Numbered from the stretch's first letter, positions 27,360-35,264 are shown. The stretch: 64,000 bases of DNA from Gammaproteobacteria bacterium (GCA_013288885.1 JABDBA010000006.1:1-64000); one strand, 5' to 3'. Notes: generated by a model not told the origin, from the letters alone. Numbers and translations: made by a program.

Positions 27360-27604
27360 ACGCGCACCTCCTGCTCATTGGATTGCACCGTGCGGCGTGC
27401 GATGAATGCATCGAGATCTGCCAAACGATACTTTACTAATCTCCCTACTTTCACATAGGGCAAATCGTAGCGTTTGACGCAAGCCCATACAGCTAATGTC
27501 CGCGCTGTAACGCCAAGATATTCCGCCGCTTGTTCTCGCGTTAACAGATCAGATTGCGCATTAATAATATTTAAAAAAGAAGTTTTATTTGATGTTTTTT
27601 GCAT
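27356..27604 (-). CDS. AlpA/excisionase-type MerR-like HTH protein
   Basis: An 82-residue DNA-binding protein with the helix-turn-helix LLTREQAAEYLGVTARTLAV (about residues 17-36), then KRYDLPYVKVGRLVKYRLAD and LDAFIARRTV, the usual layout of AlpA/Xis-like regulators in P4-type elements. It is the first gene of the six-gene leftward operon ending at 23601. It probably controls the integrase operon or excision. Confidence 0.88.
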   Translation of the reverse strand: MQKTSNKTSFLNIINAQSDLLTREQAAEYLGVTARTLAVWACVKRYDLPYVKVGRLVKYRLADLDAFIARRTVQSNEQEVRV

Positions 27605-27952
27605 AGTGTTTCCTCGTAAATAACCGGAAAATGTCCGGCAACGAGAGCATCCTAAGACAATATTAATAAAGATAGGAAGGACTGAAAAAATGTGATTTTT
27701 ATTCTGGAATATTATTGCGCCAAAAAATTTCCGGAATTATTTTAGGGGAAAATTTTTCCGATTTTTAGGGGTATTGAAGCGGATTATTTAGAACTTATTA
27801 GCATTTAAAAGTAAATCTGCTTCAGAAAAGAACCCAGATCAGCTTGATCACATTATGCATTGAAATAATTGTTTTATAATTTCACAAGAGGCTTAACCAC
27901 ACTAAAGACATGCGGTATAATTCATATTTTCCATGTCAGAGAGAAAACCAAC
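27605..27952. other. Intergenic control region between alpA-like and DUF3800 genes
   Basis: About 350 bp without a gene. It holds short palindromes (CCGGAAAATGTCCGG near 27630, a TTTCCGGAA core and a GGAAAATTTTTCC core near 27730-27760) that could be AlpA-like operators for the leftward operon. A TATAAT (27916-27921) lies 31 bases before the preferred DUF3800 start, with only a weak -35 (TTAACC-like) behind it. Confidence 0.5.
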
Positions 27953-28603
27953 TTGATTATTTATTTAGACGAATCGGGAAATTTAGGTTTTGATTTTAAG
28001 CAAAAGAATACTAGCCGCTATCTGGTAATAGGCTTGTTGGTTTGCTGGGATGATGTTGCCCATGCATCCATAATTCGGGCTATAAAAAAGACATTAAAAA
28101 ATAAGCTACCTAGAAATACACCAGAGCTAAAAGGCAGTGATCTGGCGCTTCCTATAAAAAAATACTTCTTGAAAGAGGTGAGCAAACCGAAAAATTGGTG
28201 TCTATATACGGCAATTGCTGATAAAAAAGCTTGGGTAAATCACCATATGAACAATCATCATCAAACACTACAAAAAAAAGCATTATATGATGAGGTAGCA
28301 AAGCGATTATTTTCACAATTAGATTATATAGAAACAACACATCGTATTGACATTGTAGTCGATCGTTCTAAAAATAAAGATGAAATTGTTGTTTTCGATG
28401 AAGCAATAACTACAGCAGTAAAAGAACGTATTGTTAAAAAAATGCCGTTGACAATTCGGCATCGTAATTCACAAGAAGATGCTGGTCTACAAGCCATAGA
28501 CATATTTTGTGCCGGTATTGGCAGGAAATATGAGCAAGGTGATCTTACTTGGTATCAGGAATTTGCTGATAGGATTGCAGTTGAGATTGAGTATAAATTT
28601 TAA
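27953..28603 (+). CDS. DUF3800 domain protein
   Basis: A 216-residue DUF3800 protein. The family motif IIYLDESGNLGF lies directly at the N-terminus, followed by ELKGSDL, a central helical part, DIVVDRSKNKDE and the C-terminal LQAIDIFCAGIGRKYE. The conserved acidic residues suggest an RNase H-like metal site, but activity is unproven. I prefer TTG 27953, with GAGAG upstream, because the domain begins there. An upstream TTG at 27869 would add 28 unrelated residues. DUF3800 genes are known neighbours of structured RNAs (the DUF3800 RNA motifs from comparative surveys), and such an RNA follows here 10 bp after the stop. Confidence 0.85.
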   Translation: MIIYLDESGNLGFDFKQKNTSRYLVIGLLVCWDDVAHASIIRAIKKTLKNKLPRNTPELKGSDLALPIKKYFLKEVSKPKNWCLYTAIADKKAWVNHHMNNHHQTLQKKALYDEVAKRLFSQLDYIETTHRIDIVVDRSKNKDEIVVFDEAITTAVKERIVKKMPLTIRHRNSQEDAGLQAIDIFCAGIGRKYEQGDLTWYQEFADRIAVEIEYKF

Positions 28604-28613
28604 GGCAAAAAAA

Positions 28614-28704
28614 AGACGGCCCCTTTTATGCGCAGATCCAAGACATCATTGCAGCAACCTACGGAAGCTGCTCCGCCCTGGCACATAGAAGGATTTACCC
28701 GTCT
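28614..28704 (+). ncRNA. Structured RNA downstream of DUF3800 gene, copy 1
   Basis: Stems found by eye: P1 AGACGG (28614-28619)/CCGTCT (28699-28704); P2 TATGCG (28627-28632)/CACATA (28682-28687, one C-A mismatch); P3 GCAGC (28651-28655)/GCTGC (28667-28671). A pseudoknot pairs CGGA in the P3 loop (28662-28665) with TCCG directly after P3 (28672-28675). All four pairings are kept in copy 2 at 30364 with compensatory changes. The flank AAAGTATAACA after P1 is also shared. It resembles the class of DUF3800-associated RNA motifs. Which numbered motif, if any, cannot be decided here. Confidence 0.8.
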
Positions 28705-28792
28705 GAATAAAGTATAACACAAATAACTATCTAGGTAGTATACCCATTTAGCGTTTTTTTAATGCCTCCTAGCCTCGCCCTACCCCCCCCTT

Positions 28793-29683
28793 TCAGGTCG
28801 CAATCTGCAGTTTTAACAGCTTCATTACTTTACCATCCATCAGATAATCGGCTTTTTTCTTGGTAGTCTTTAGTTTACCTAAAGGGTCAACATCAGAGGC
28901 ATAGGCATCAGCAAAAATAGCTTGTGCAATGGTGTATTGGTTAATCTTTACCCCTTCAAGCTCTGCCCAGAACATTAAATCCAAGTATGGCAATACAGAA
29001 GATTCATACCAACCGTCAAAATCGGCTTGGTTAAAGTTCTTTTTAGGGGCGGCCTTATTACGTCTCTGACGCTCCTGTTCTAACCATACAGTAAACTCTT
29101 TTTTGATTTGTTCGTCGCTAGCCGATAAATCTACTTTGGCATAAGCGAACTTATTGGGTAACCCTACACCTTCTTGAACTGGAAAATCCAAAAACGGTTG
29201 AGTTGCCCATGCCATTGCTGCCAACTGTAAAATATCGGATACTTTGTCTTGCTCCTCAGTTATGAGCGCTTCCATCTTTTTTGATATTTCGGCTTGTGCA
29301 GTTTCTTCGTCAAGCCAGTAGGCACCATACATATCAAAATTGCTAAGTGAAATAACGGCTATTGGTGTTAACTCATCATGCATAGGTTTTTCTTTTACGA
29401 CCTCAAACTCATACATGGAAGGTGCAAGCGATTTTATTCTAAATTTTTTTACTCCAGTTTTTGCCAGATTAAACAGTAAACCTTCTTGCTTTATACCTTC
29501 CCAATTTAATCCCGGCAAATCAACTGGAATTTTTTTATATTTTTTAAAATAGTGCCTAAGACAAAACCGAGGCATTAATTCATCGTACCATTCACTGGCA
29601 CTAAAACCTTTAGATACATCATAATTTTTAAGCTTATACCAAGTAGGCAATTGCTTGACTGATTTGATAGAAGTATTTTTCAT
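28793..29683 (-). CDS. Unknown cytosolic protein of the island
   Basis: A 296-residue soluble protein (MKNTSIKSVKQLPTWYKLKN...) without signal peptide, membrane segment or nucleotide-binding motif. The opening LPTWYKLKNYD and the helical C-terminus resemble unnamed proteins of mobile elements (possibly DUF6387); that link is from memory and weak. It lies between the two structured RNA copies, convergent with the DUF3800 unit. No operon partner is visible. Confidence 0.7.
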   Translation of the reverse strand: MKNTSIKSVKQLPTWYKLKNYDVSKGFSASEWYDELMPRFCLRHYFKKYKKIPVDLPGLNWEGIKQEGLLFNLAKTGVKKFRIKSLAPSMYEFEVVKEKPMHDELTPIAVISLSNFDMYGAYWLDEETAQAEISKKMEALITEEQDKVSDILQLAAMAWATQPFLDFPVQEGVGLPNKFAYAKVDLSASDEQIKKEFTVWLEQERQRRNKAAPKKNFNQADFDGWYESSVLPYLDLMFWAELEGVKINQYTIAQAIFADAYASDVDPLGKLKTTKKKADYLMDGKVMKLLKLQIAT

Positions 29684-29731
29684 GATTCACTCTTACTTTC
29701 TTCACTAGAATTAAATTGCTTTTTAGTTGCC

Positions 29732-29787
29732 TGCGGTGATTTGTGATTAGGTGACTTACCAATAATCGTCAAAGTCACATCACCGCA
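29732..29787. repeat. Two-part stem-loop upstream of the unknown gene
   Basis: TGCGGTGAT (29732-29740) pairs with ATCACCGCA (29779-29787). Inside it GTGACTT (29751-29757) pairs with AAGTCAC (29772-29778), the two stems being separated by a one-sided 10-nt bulge. It lies between hicB and the 296-residue gene. It could be the hicB terminator, a small RNA or a folded recombination site. Confidence 0.5.
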
Positions 29788-29831
29788 CCTAAAGTGCGGC
29801 GTAGATCGTGAATATGATCCCAACTTTAGTA

Positions 29832-30158
29832 TTAGGTGGCGCTAGCAAGCACTTCCGCGCCCCAAGCATTTAAGCTTTTACCATGTGCTTCTGCCATCAT
29901 TGCTGCTCTGGCATGAATCTCTGGTGATACACGCAGCATAATGTGGCCTGAATAAGGTTTCTGAGGTGCTTTACCTGCTTTTTTGCAGGTATGAAGATAA
30001 TCATCTACCGCCTCTTCGAAGGCAGTATGTAATTCTTTTACTGATTCGCCGTGAAATCCAACAACATCGTTGATCCCTGCAATATGGCCAATAAAGCATT
30101 TATCTTCTTCGCTATATTCAATACGTGCTGCATAGTTTTTATAGATCATGGTACTCAT
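29832..30158 (-). CDS. hicB: HicB-family antitoxin (orphan)
   Basis: A 108-residue HicB-like protein. The N-terminal partially degraded RNase H fold (YAARIEYSEEDKCFIGHIAG, then FHGESVKELHTAFEEAVDDY) is followed by an Arc-type ribbon-helix-helix (GHIMLRVSPEIHARAAMMAE, then HGKSLNAWGAEVL). HicB normally neutralises the HicA mRNA interferase and represses the operon. Here the hicA frame directly upstream is broken (see 30155), so HicB is probably an orphan. Start ATG 30158 overlaps the hicA remnant stop (ATGA), as in intact hicAB pairs. Confidence 0.88.
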   Translation of the reverse strand: MSTMIYKNYAARIEYSEEDKCFIGHIAGINDVVGFHGESVKELHTAFEEAVDDYLHTCKKAGKAPQKPYSGHIMLRVSPEIHARAAMMAEAHGKSLNAWGAEVLASAT

Positions 30159-30290
30159 GGTTTTACCCCCGCTTTTTCAAGAAATTCTTTTGCATCTCGA
30201 ACTTGATAGGGTTTTGCTTCTAGTACAAACCTTACCCTGGATCCTGATCCTTCTATCAGTTTGGCACCGACTGCCAAAAACGCTATATTA
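30155..30290 (-). pseudogene. hicA toxin remnant lacking N-terminus and catalytic segment
   Basis: Reading leftward into the hicB start, the frame encodes FLAVGAKLIEGSGSRVRFVL followed by EAKPYQVRDAKEFLEKAGVKP and a TGA overlapping the hicB ATG. This is the HicA core, with GSRV and the C-terminal FLEKAGV. The expected segment between VL and EAKP, which should hold the catalytic His (HRPHP-type motif), is missing, and no start region exists. The 5' side runs into the duplicated DUF3800 tail at 30318. It is therefore a non-functional toxin remnant. Confidence 0.75.
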
Positions 30291-30317
30291 AGATAATTTT
30301 CTTGTTAGTAAAATTTC

Positions 30318-30355
30318 CTGATAGGATTGCAGTTGAGATTGAGTATAAATTTTAA
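30318..30355 (+). repeat. 38-bp duplicate of the DUF3800 gene 3' end
   Basis: This segment is identical, base for base, to 28566-28603, the last 38 bases of the DUF3800 gene including its TAA. It leads directly into the second RNA copy with the same 8-10 base spacing. It is a displaced gene tail with no coding role here, showing that the RNA was duplicated or recombined together with its upstream flank. Confidence 0.9.
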
Positions 30356-30363
30356 AGAAAAAA

Positions 30364-30453
30364 AGACGGCCCCTATCATGTGATGACCCAGAACATCATT
30401 GCCTCAGCCTATGGAAGGGGCTCCGCTCTAGCGCATGTAGGATTTACCCGTCT
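30364..30453 (+). ncRNA. Structured RNA, copy 2, diverged from the DUF3800 RNA
   Basis: Same architecture as copy 1: P1 AGACGG (30364-30369)/CCGTCT (30448-30453); P2 CATGTG (30377-30382)/CGCATG (30432-30437); P3 GCCTC (30401-30405)/GGGGC (30417-30421); pseudoknot TGGA (30412-30415)/TCCG (30422-30425). Relative to copy 1, P3 changes A-T to C-G and G-C to T-G, P2 changes T-A to C-G and C-A to T-G, and the pseudoknot changes C-G to T-G. Pairing is kept throughout while sequence changes. No DUF3800 gene is attached apart from the 38-bp tail upstream. Confidence 0.78.
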
Positions 30454-30504
30454 GAGCAAAGTATAACATAAAAAAGAGTGGATATTAAAATAGTTCAATT
30501 CGGC

Positions 30505-30543
30505 TGACTCGCCACTTATAATTGAGTTATAAGCGGCGAGTCA
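30505..30543. repeat. Palindrome downstream of the DUF234-type ATPase gene
   Basis: TGACTCGCCACTTATAA (30505-30521) and TTATAAGCGGCGAGTCA (30527-30543) pair at 16 of 17 positions around a 5-nt loop. It is 23 bp beyond the stop of the leftward ATPase gene. The inner CTTATAA/TTATAAG core is shared with the palindrome upstream of the same gene (32041). It may be a terminator, a protein-binding site, or an end of a mobile gene cassette. Confidence 0.65.
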
Positions 30544-30566
30544 ATACAAACACCTATTCGGCTTAT

Positions 30567-32030
30567 TTAAAACAAATCATCGAGCACCACCACTCCATCG
30601 ACTAACTTTCGAGAATATTCATTTTCTTTAATACCCGCAGCAGAAATAAAAGCAAGATGAATTTGGTTCTTTGTACGCGTTTGCTCTTGGTAGATATTAA
30701 TTTTTCTTTTTAGGTTTTCTGCATAATCTTTATCAATAACATAAGCATCTTCAGTATATTTAATTTCGCAAATGGTTGTTACACCGTCTTTTCTCTCAAA
30801 TAATAAATCAATTTGCGCACCTATTTCTTTGCTAGCAGACTTCGGCAAATATCGCCATGTACCACTGTGAGAACCTGCATTAATCTCTAACGCCTTTTTG
30901 ATTTCACTGATGTGTTTATAGCAAATAGATTCAAATGCGTACCCCATCCAATTGTAATATTCAGGTGTATTTACTTTATTTGACCAATACTGATTATTTC
31001 GTTCCTGAGCAATTAACGTATGCTTTGTAGGCTCAATCCATTTCAAATAGAAATAGCAATATTCATCAATAACACGGTAATAAACACCTTGTCTTTTATG
31101 CCCTAATGGCTTAAATGTTTTTATAAATCCCGCGCTTTCTAAATCTTTAAGCTTTTCTGTTAAAGTTCCACCATCTGACAAATATTTGCTGTTTTTCTCA
31201 ATATAAGGACGTCCTACTCCCATTTTTTTACGCGCAATAACTCTGATAAGTTCTTTATACACATTCGCTTCATTAAACAGGGAATCAAAGATTTTATCAA
31301 ATTCCGCATATAAAATTCCATTTTCTTGGAAACACATTTTATCGATCATCTGAGCAGCTGATTTTCCTCTTTTTACATGAGCCAGATAAAAAGGGATGCC
31401 ACCACAAAACATATAAAACTGCACAATTTGTTTATGGGTTAATTTAATACCAGAATGATTAAAAAATTGTTTTGTTTCACTTAAAGTAAATGGTCGCAAC
31501 AAGATAATTCTTGTACTCCTATTGTGTAACCCTCCCTTATTATGAATAATCTTTTTTATCATCCATGATGCACTTGATCCACATATAATCAACTTTATTC
31601 TCTTATCATTCTTCCAGTGACGGTTCCAATAATAGTCCAGTGCCTGGAGTAATCTCGATTTTTTGGTGCACATCCAGGGCAATTCATCAAAAAACAAAAC
31701 AATTTTTTTGTTTTGAGGGGCATTAGCAATGGCTTTTGATAGCTCTTCAAAAGCCATCATCCAAGAAATGGGGCTTGCAATTGATGCTCCTTTATAAAAG
31801 GTATTTCCTATAACCTTGGCAAATTCACTCAATTGTTCTAACAATTTGCCATTTTGAACACCCGTGACATGAAAGAAATAACAATTTTTTGCATTGAAAA
31901 GCTCTTCGATCAAGAAGGTTTTTCCGATCCGGCGTCGACCATAAAGTGTAATAAACTCTGCTTTTTCTGAATTAAAAGCATCAAGTAATTCAATTTTTTC
32001 TTCTATGCGGCCAGCAATGATATCTGACAT
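30567..32030 (-). CDS. AAA+ ATPase with C-terminal nuclease-like DUF234 domain
   Basis: A 487-residue STAND-like ATPase of the ATPase_2/DUF234 type. Walker A LYGRRRIGKTFLIEEL (about residues 29-44), Walker B KIVLFFDELPWM (about 108-119) and the sensor-like IICGSSASWM (about 147-156) lie in the N-terminal half. A winged-helix segment follows (about 290-330). The C-terminal DUF234 region carries a PD-(D/E)xK-like signature, Asp in GAQIDLLFER and ExK in TICEIKYTED (about 405-425). The cellular role of the family is poorly known. The gene stands alone and is bracketed by palindromes at 30505 and 32041 with a shared core. Confidence 0.85.
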   Translation of the reverse strand: MSDIIAGRIEEKIELLDAFNSEKAEFITLYGRRRIGKTFLIEELFNAKNCYFFHVTGVQNGKLLEQLSEFAKVIGNTFYKGASIASPISWMMAFEELSKAIANAPQNKKIVLFFDELPWMCTKKSRLLQALDYYWNRHWKNDKRIKLIICGSSASWMIKKIIHNKGGLHNRSTRIILLRPFTLSETKQFFNHSGIKLTHKQIVQFYMFCGGIPFYLAHVKRGKSAAQMIDKMCFQENGILYAEFDKIFDSLFNEANVYKELIRVIARKKMGVGRPYIEKNSKYLSDGGTLTEKLKDLESAGFIKTFKPLGHKRQGVYYRVIDEYCYFYLKWIEPTKHTLIAQERNNQYWSNKVNTPEYYNWMGYAFESICYKHISEIKKALEINAGSHSGTWRYLPKSASKEIGAQIDLLFERKDGVTTICEIKYTEDAYVIDKDYAENLKRKINIYQEQTRTKNQIHLAFISAAGIKENEYSRKLVDGVVVLDDLF

Positions 32031-32040
32031 ATTCTGCTCT

Positions 32041-32089
32041 TGTGTTAGTGGGCTACTTATAATTTCCCTATAAGTAGCCCACTAACACA
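32041..32089. repeat. Perfect 21-bp palindrome upstream of the ATPase gene
   Basis: 32041-32061 is the exact reverse complement of 32069-32089 with a 7-nt spacer, 10 bp upstream of the ATG of the leftward ATPase gene. It therefore occupies the leader or promoter. The ACTTATA...TATAAGT centre resembles the palindrome on the other side of the gene. It is an operator, attenuator or mobile cassette end. Confidence 0.7.
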
Positions 32090-32240
32090 TAATAAATGCT
32101 TTTAGTACCATGAAGGATTCTCTATAAAATATCAATTATTTGATCCAGAAGGGCGGCATTTAGCGAAGTAGCGATTAAGCCTGAATAAGTGATATCTCTA
32201 GGGTTTTACCCCACAACCATTATCACATCAATCCCATGCT

Positions 32241-32260
32241 CCTTATTCCAGACGTGGCAC
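32241..32260 (+). repeat. 20-bp repeat also found at 36999-37018
   Basis: This 20-mer (CCTTATTCCAGACGTGGCAC) is identical to the right arm of the palindrome at 36968-37017 and in the same orientation; the following bases (TTCAC after two or so positions) are also similar. The two copies flank the pair of large unknown genes at 32336-36944. The rest of 32090-32335 has no gene. Confidence 0.7.
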
Positions 32261-32335
32261 ATTCACACAGCTAGACTTTTCCATAGGTTAAGTTTAAACT
32301 CTTAAATAACAAAACTGAATTTTTGGGTGTAAGTC

Positions 32336-35131
32336 ATGCGCCGACTCTTTAGATCCCGAAGGTCTGCAACAACTGCCACAACTGTCGCTGAATCAATATT
32401 TACCTGGCAATTGCAAAAACTAAACGACCAGTTAAAACTACTACGTTCTGATCCCCAAAAACATATAGCAATAATTATTATCAGACTAATCATTAACGAT
32501 TTTAAAAATAACAAAAGTTCCATTGCAGAAACAGTTGCCGTGTTAACCACCCTAACTGAAGCACTTACAGAAGATAAAGATCTTGCAATAAGAAACATAT
32601 TGATTACATTCTTAAATCAAGAATTCCAACCTTCTATCTCCATTGATAAAAACCAGACAGGATTTCAAACCGCAGTTAGATTTTTAAGGGTATTAATTAC
32701 ACATCATGATGAACTGCAAACCAATTCAACAAGTGCAGTTCTATCAGAAATCTTAAATTATGCATTATCAATCATCAATCGATTAATCCAAGATAGTAAT
32801 TTCCTTAACTCAATTCTGGCTGCACAACGCAAACAATGTATTGAAAAAATAAAAAAAATAATACCAAAAATAGGCCCACAAAGTGCCGACAAAGAAAAAT
32901 ATTTTTTTGAAGAACTTATTATTTTAGCACAAGGCAAAGATAAATTTGCACAAAAATTCAGGCAAGATTTTCATCAAATAGCAAGTGATGATGGATGTTT
33001 CCACTTACTGTTGTATCTAGCTTTACACATCATTCAAATAGGAAACCCTGATCTTACTTCTCCATTGGAAGAAGCTTTAAAAGAAGCAATATTGGACGGA
33101 TTGGCGGGCGAGGATTCACAATATTCTAAAGCTTATTCATCAGGGGAGGTCGACCCTTTTCCATTTGCAGTAATGCATTATGCACGCCAAGTTGAATATG
33201 ATGAAAAACAATCCGACGTTATGCCCTTCACACTGGAACAATTTAATTTATTAGGCGTAAGGTTAGCTGCTACCGATCAGGAACTTTTAACAGCTGCTCA
33301 GTCACAAAGGTTAACTCACAGCCCTTTAACAAGCTTGAAACTTGCAGCGGATAAATGGATCAGTAGTTTATCGCCCCCCAATTCGTCGACACCAACAACC
33401 CCATCAGATGAAGTGTCGCATTTTTGTGAAACCATTAAACCGCTCATTGAGCGCTTGTTATTCAATAGGCCCTTCCCCGTTGATTCCAGTCATCCGACCA
33501 GAGCACCACAATATCTCGATGAAAAAATCAAAATTTTATTGGAAAAAATTTTTCAAAATCTGGTTGCACCGGGAAAATCGCCCAAAGAAATCCATCTTGC
33601 ATTAAACCAGGAAAACGACATTATATTTTTTGTAAGAAGACTCGTTGAAGATATTAAAAAGTCACCCTCTTATTCATTGGCCGACCATGAGCTAAACAGA
33701 TTTTTAACCGCCCTGAAGATTTTACAAACACCCAATTGCCAGTACAGCATCGATGACTATAGAAACTTATTTTCAGAACAAGCTTTGGCCTATATTGATG
33801 ACATTCGCAATGACTTTCCTGCACAAAATGACGAGCACGAAGGAACAATAACATTAAAAAGCGCTATCGCAACGGCCACGCGCAACAAGAATACCTCGGC
33901 TGAATACCAAGCTCACATAAAAGAAGCAGAAAATCTAGCAAGAAGCTTTACTGATGCTGATTTGTTTACGGCTGATTTTATACAAAGAATGAAATGGGCT
34001 GAAGCCCGCAGAAGTTTCTCTCTTCGATATCCAGCCATTGTATCACGCATCACTGAACTGCTTACTTGGGAACCTTATTTACTTTCTGATTGTTCGAAAA
34101 GACAACTATTTTTAACAACTATTTTACAAGCTTGCCCAAAAAAATCTCTACCGCAATCTGCGGATTCTAACGCAAATATACCCACTGATCCTACTCAAAG
34201 TATTTCAAGCTTTTTTTTAATAAATCTAAAGTCTATATGTAGCACCAGTTTTCAAAAGGATTTTATAGCGCAAATCCTTGATCAATCTGATCTAGACCAA
34301 TTGTTTTTTCTATTTTTTGCTTTTAGGGAAATAAAGGTATTAAAAAAGCTAATTTTTGATAAAATTTGTCATATATCCATGCCAGAGCATTCATCAAGGC
34401 CGCATCCGTTGCCAGCTTATCGACCGCCTTTCAAATACCCTGATGTGTATGCAATGATACAACAATCGACTGACCCTGCTGTTTTGGAAGAAAAAACAGT
34501 AAGCACCACACACACCCATAACGATCAACTTTCAGGCTCTCCACTTACGAACGATGATTTAACAAAAATAGTTGGTTTAGTTACTGATTTTATTCGCGTG
34601 ACGCCATCTAATCAATCAGGAGGCGATCTTTTTGAACAATTTTATAAGATTATCAATAGAAAACTAAATTATCCTCGATCAGATACTGAGAGGGATCATC
34701 ATGAAAGTAAATCCACTCCTCCTGATATTGTCTATGTCAATTTTTTTATTGCATTGTCTATTATTCAGAGACATAGTGAAGATGGAGCAATCGCCAAGAC
34801 GTTACAGGGTGCTCCACAACAAAATAAAGTAGCTTTTATTAGCAATTTAAATTTTCTGGCGTCACCTAATTCATATAATGATATTTCAGAATATCAAGAA
34901 AGATTTAAATCGCATAAAGTTCTTCTCGATTACATTCAATGGATGAAAACCAGCTTCGCCGCTGAACCATTGGAAAAAGTTGCTCCGCAATCTGATACTG
35001 CTGTTGCCAGGGATCGACATTCAAGCAAAGTGCTACCAAACCAAAGTTTTCTCAGAAATCCGTTAGAAAGAGTATCTGTACCACCAGGACCTCCGCAGCC
35101 ACCAACCCAGCATATAGTTTACAATGTATAA
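32336..35131 (+). CDS. Large unknown protein, candidate Dot/Icm effector
   Basis: A 931-residue, mostly helical, hydrophilic protein with no signal peptide, no clear membrane span and no domain I recognise. It begins MRRLFRSRRSATTATTVAES, then long helical stretches, with a polar Ser/Pro linker near residues 340-355 (SSLSPPNSSTPTTPSDEV) and a Pro-rich C-terminus (VPPGPPQPPTQHIVYNV). Size, absence of homology that I can recall and a Dot/Icm-bearing genome make effector a reasonable guess, not evidence. The next gene, same strand and 133 bp on, may share regulation. Both lie between two copies of a 20-bp repeat. Confidence 0.75.
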   Translation: MRRLFRSRRSATTATTVAESIFTWQLQKLNDQLKLLRSDPQKHIAIIIIRLIINDFKNNKSSIAETVAVLTTLTEALTEDKDLAIRNILITFLNQEFQPSISIDKNQTGFQTAVRFLRVLITHHDELQTNSTSAVLSEILNYALSIINRLIQDSNFLNSILAAQRKQCIEKIKKIIPKIGPQSADKEKYFFEELIILAQGKDKFAQKFRQDFHQIASDDGCFHLLLYLALHIIQIGNPDLTSPLEEALKEAILDGLAGEDSQYSKAYSSGEVDPFPFAVMHYARQVEYDEKQSDVMPFTLEQFNLLGVRLAATDQELLTAAQSQRLTHSPLTSLKLAADKWISSLSPPNSSTPTTPSDEVSHFCETIKPLIERLLFNRPFPVDSSHPTRAPQYLDEKIKILLEKIFQNLVAPGKSPKEIHLALNQENDIIFFVRRLVEDIKKSPSYSLADHELNRFLTALKILQTPNCQYSIDDYRNLFSEQALAYIDDIRNDFPAQNDEHEGTITLKSAIATATRNKNTSAEYQAHIKEAENLARSFTDADLFTADFIQRMKWAEARRSFSLRYPAIVSRITELLTWEPYLLSDCSKRQLFLTTILQACPKKSLPQSADSNANIPTDPTQSISSFFLINLKSICSTSFQKDFIAQILDQSDLDQLFFLFFAFREIKVLKKLIFDKICHISMPEHSSRPHPLPAYRPPFKYPDVYAMIQQSTDPAVLEEKTVSTTHTHNDQLSGSPLTNDDLTKIVGLVTDFIRVTPSNQSGGDLFEQFYKIINRKLNYPRSDTERDHHESKSTPPDIVYVNFFIALSIIQRHSEDGAIAKTLQGAPQQNKVAFISNLNFLASPNSYNDISEYQERFKSHKVLLDYIQWMKTSFAAEPLEKVAPQSDTAVARDRHSSKVLPNQSFLRNPLERVSVPPGPPQPPTQHIVYNV

Positions 35132-35264
35132 TGGCAGAAGCTATATAAACTGATGCTGTGATATACACCATGAACTGTTAAAAGATTAATGTTTAGTATT
35201 TACTAATAGGAAAATAAAGGTTAGAATGATGATTATTTTTTAACAATCTTAAAGAGGTGATGCT

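Noticed and set aside
28614..28704. Simple rho-independent terminator for the DUF3800 gene
   Set aside because: There is no U-run after the P1 stem, and several nested stems plus a pseudoknot covary between two copies.
28614..30453. Type III toxin-antitoxin (ToxIN-like) RNA repeats
   Set aside because: There are only two separate copies, not tandem repeats, and the neighbouring protein is DUF3800, not a ToxN-type endoribonuclease.
14762..32300. A direct repeat of the tRNA-Arg 3' end marking the island's far boundary
   Set aside because: I looked for the ccgccccgggacgcca-type end in 27.6-32.3 kb and did not find it, so island limits stay undefined.
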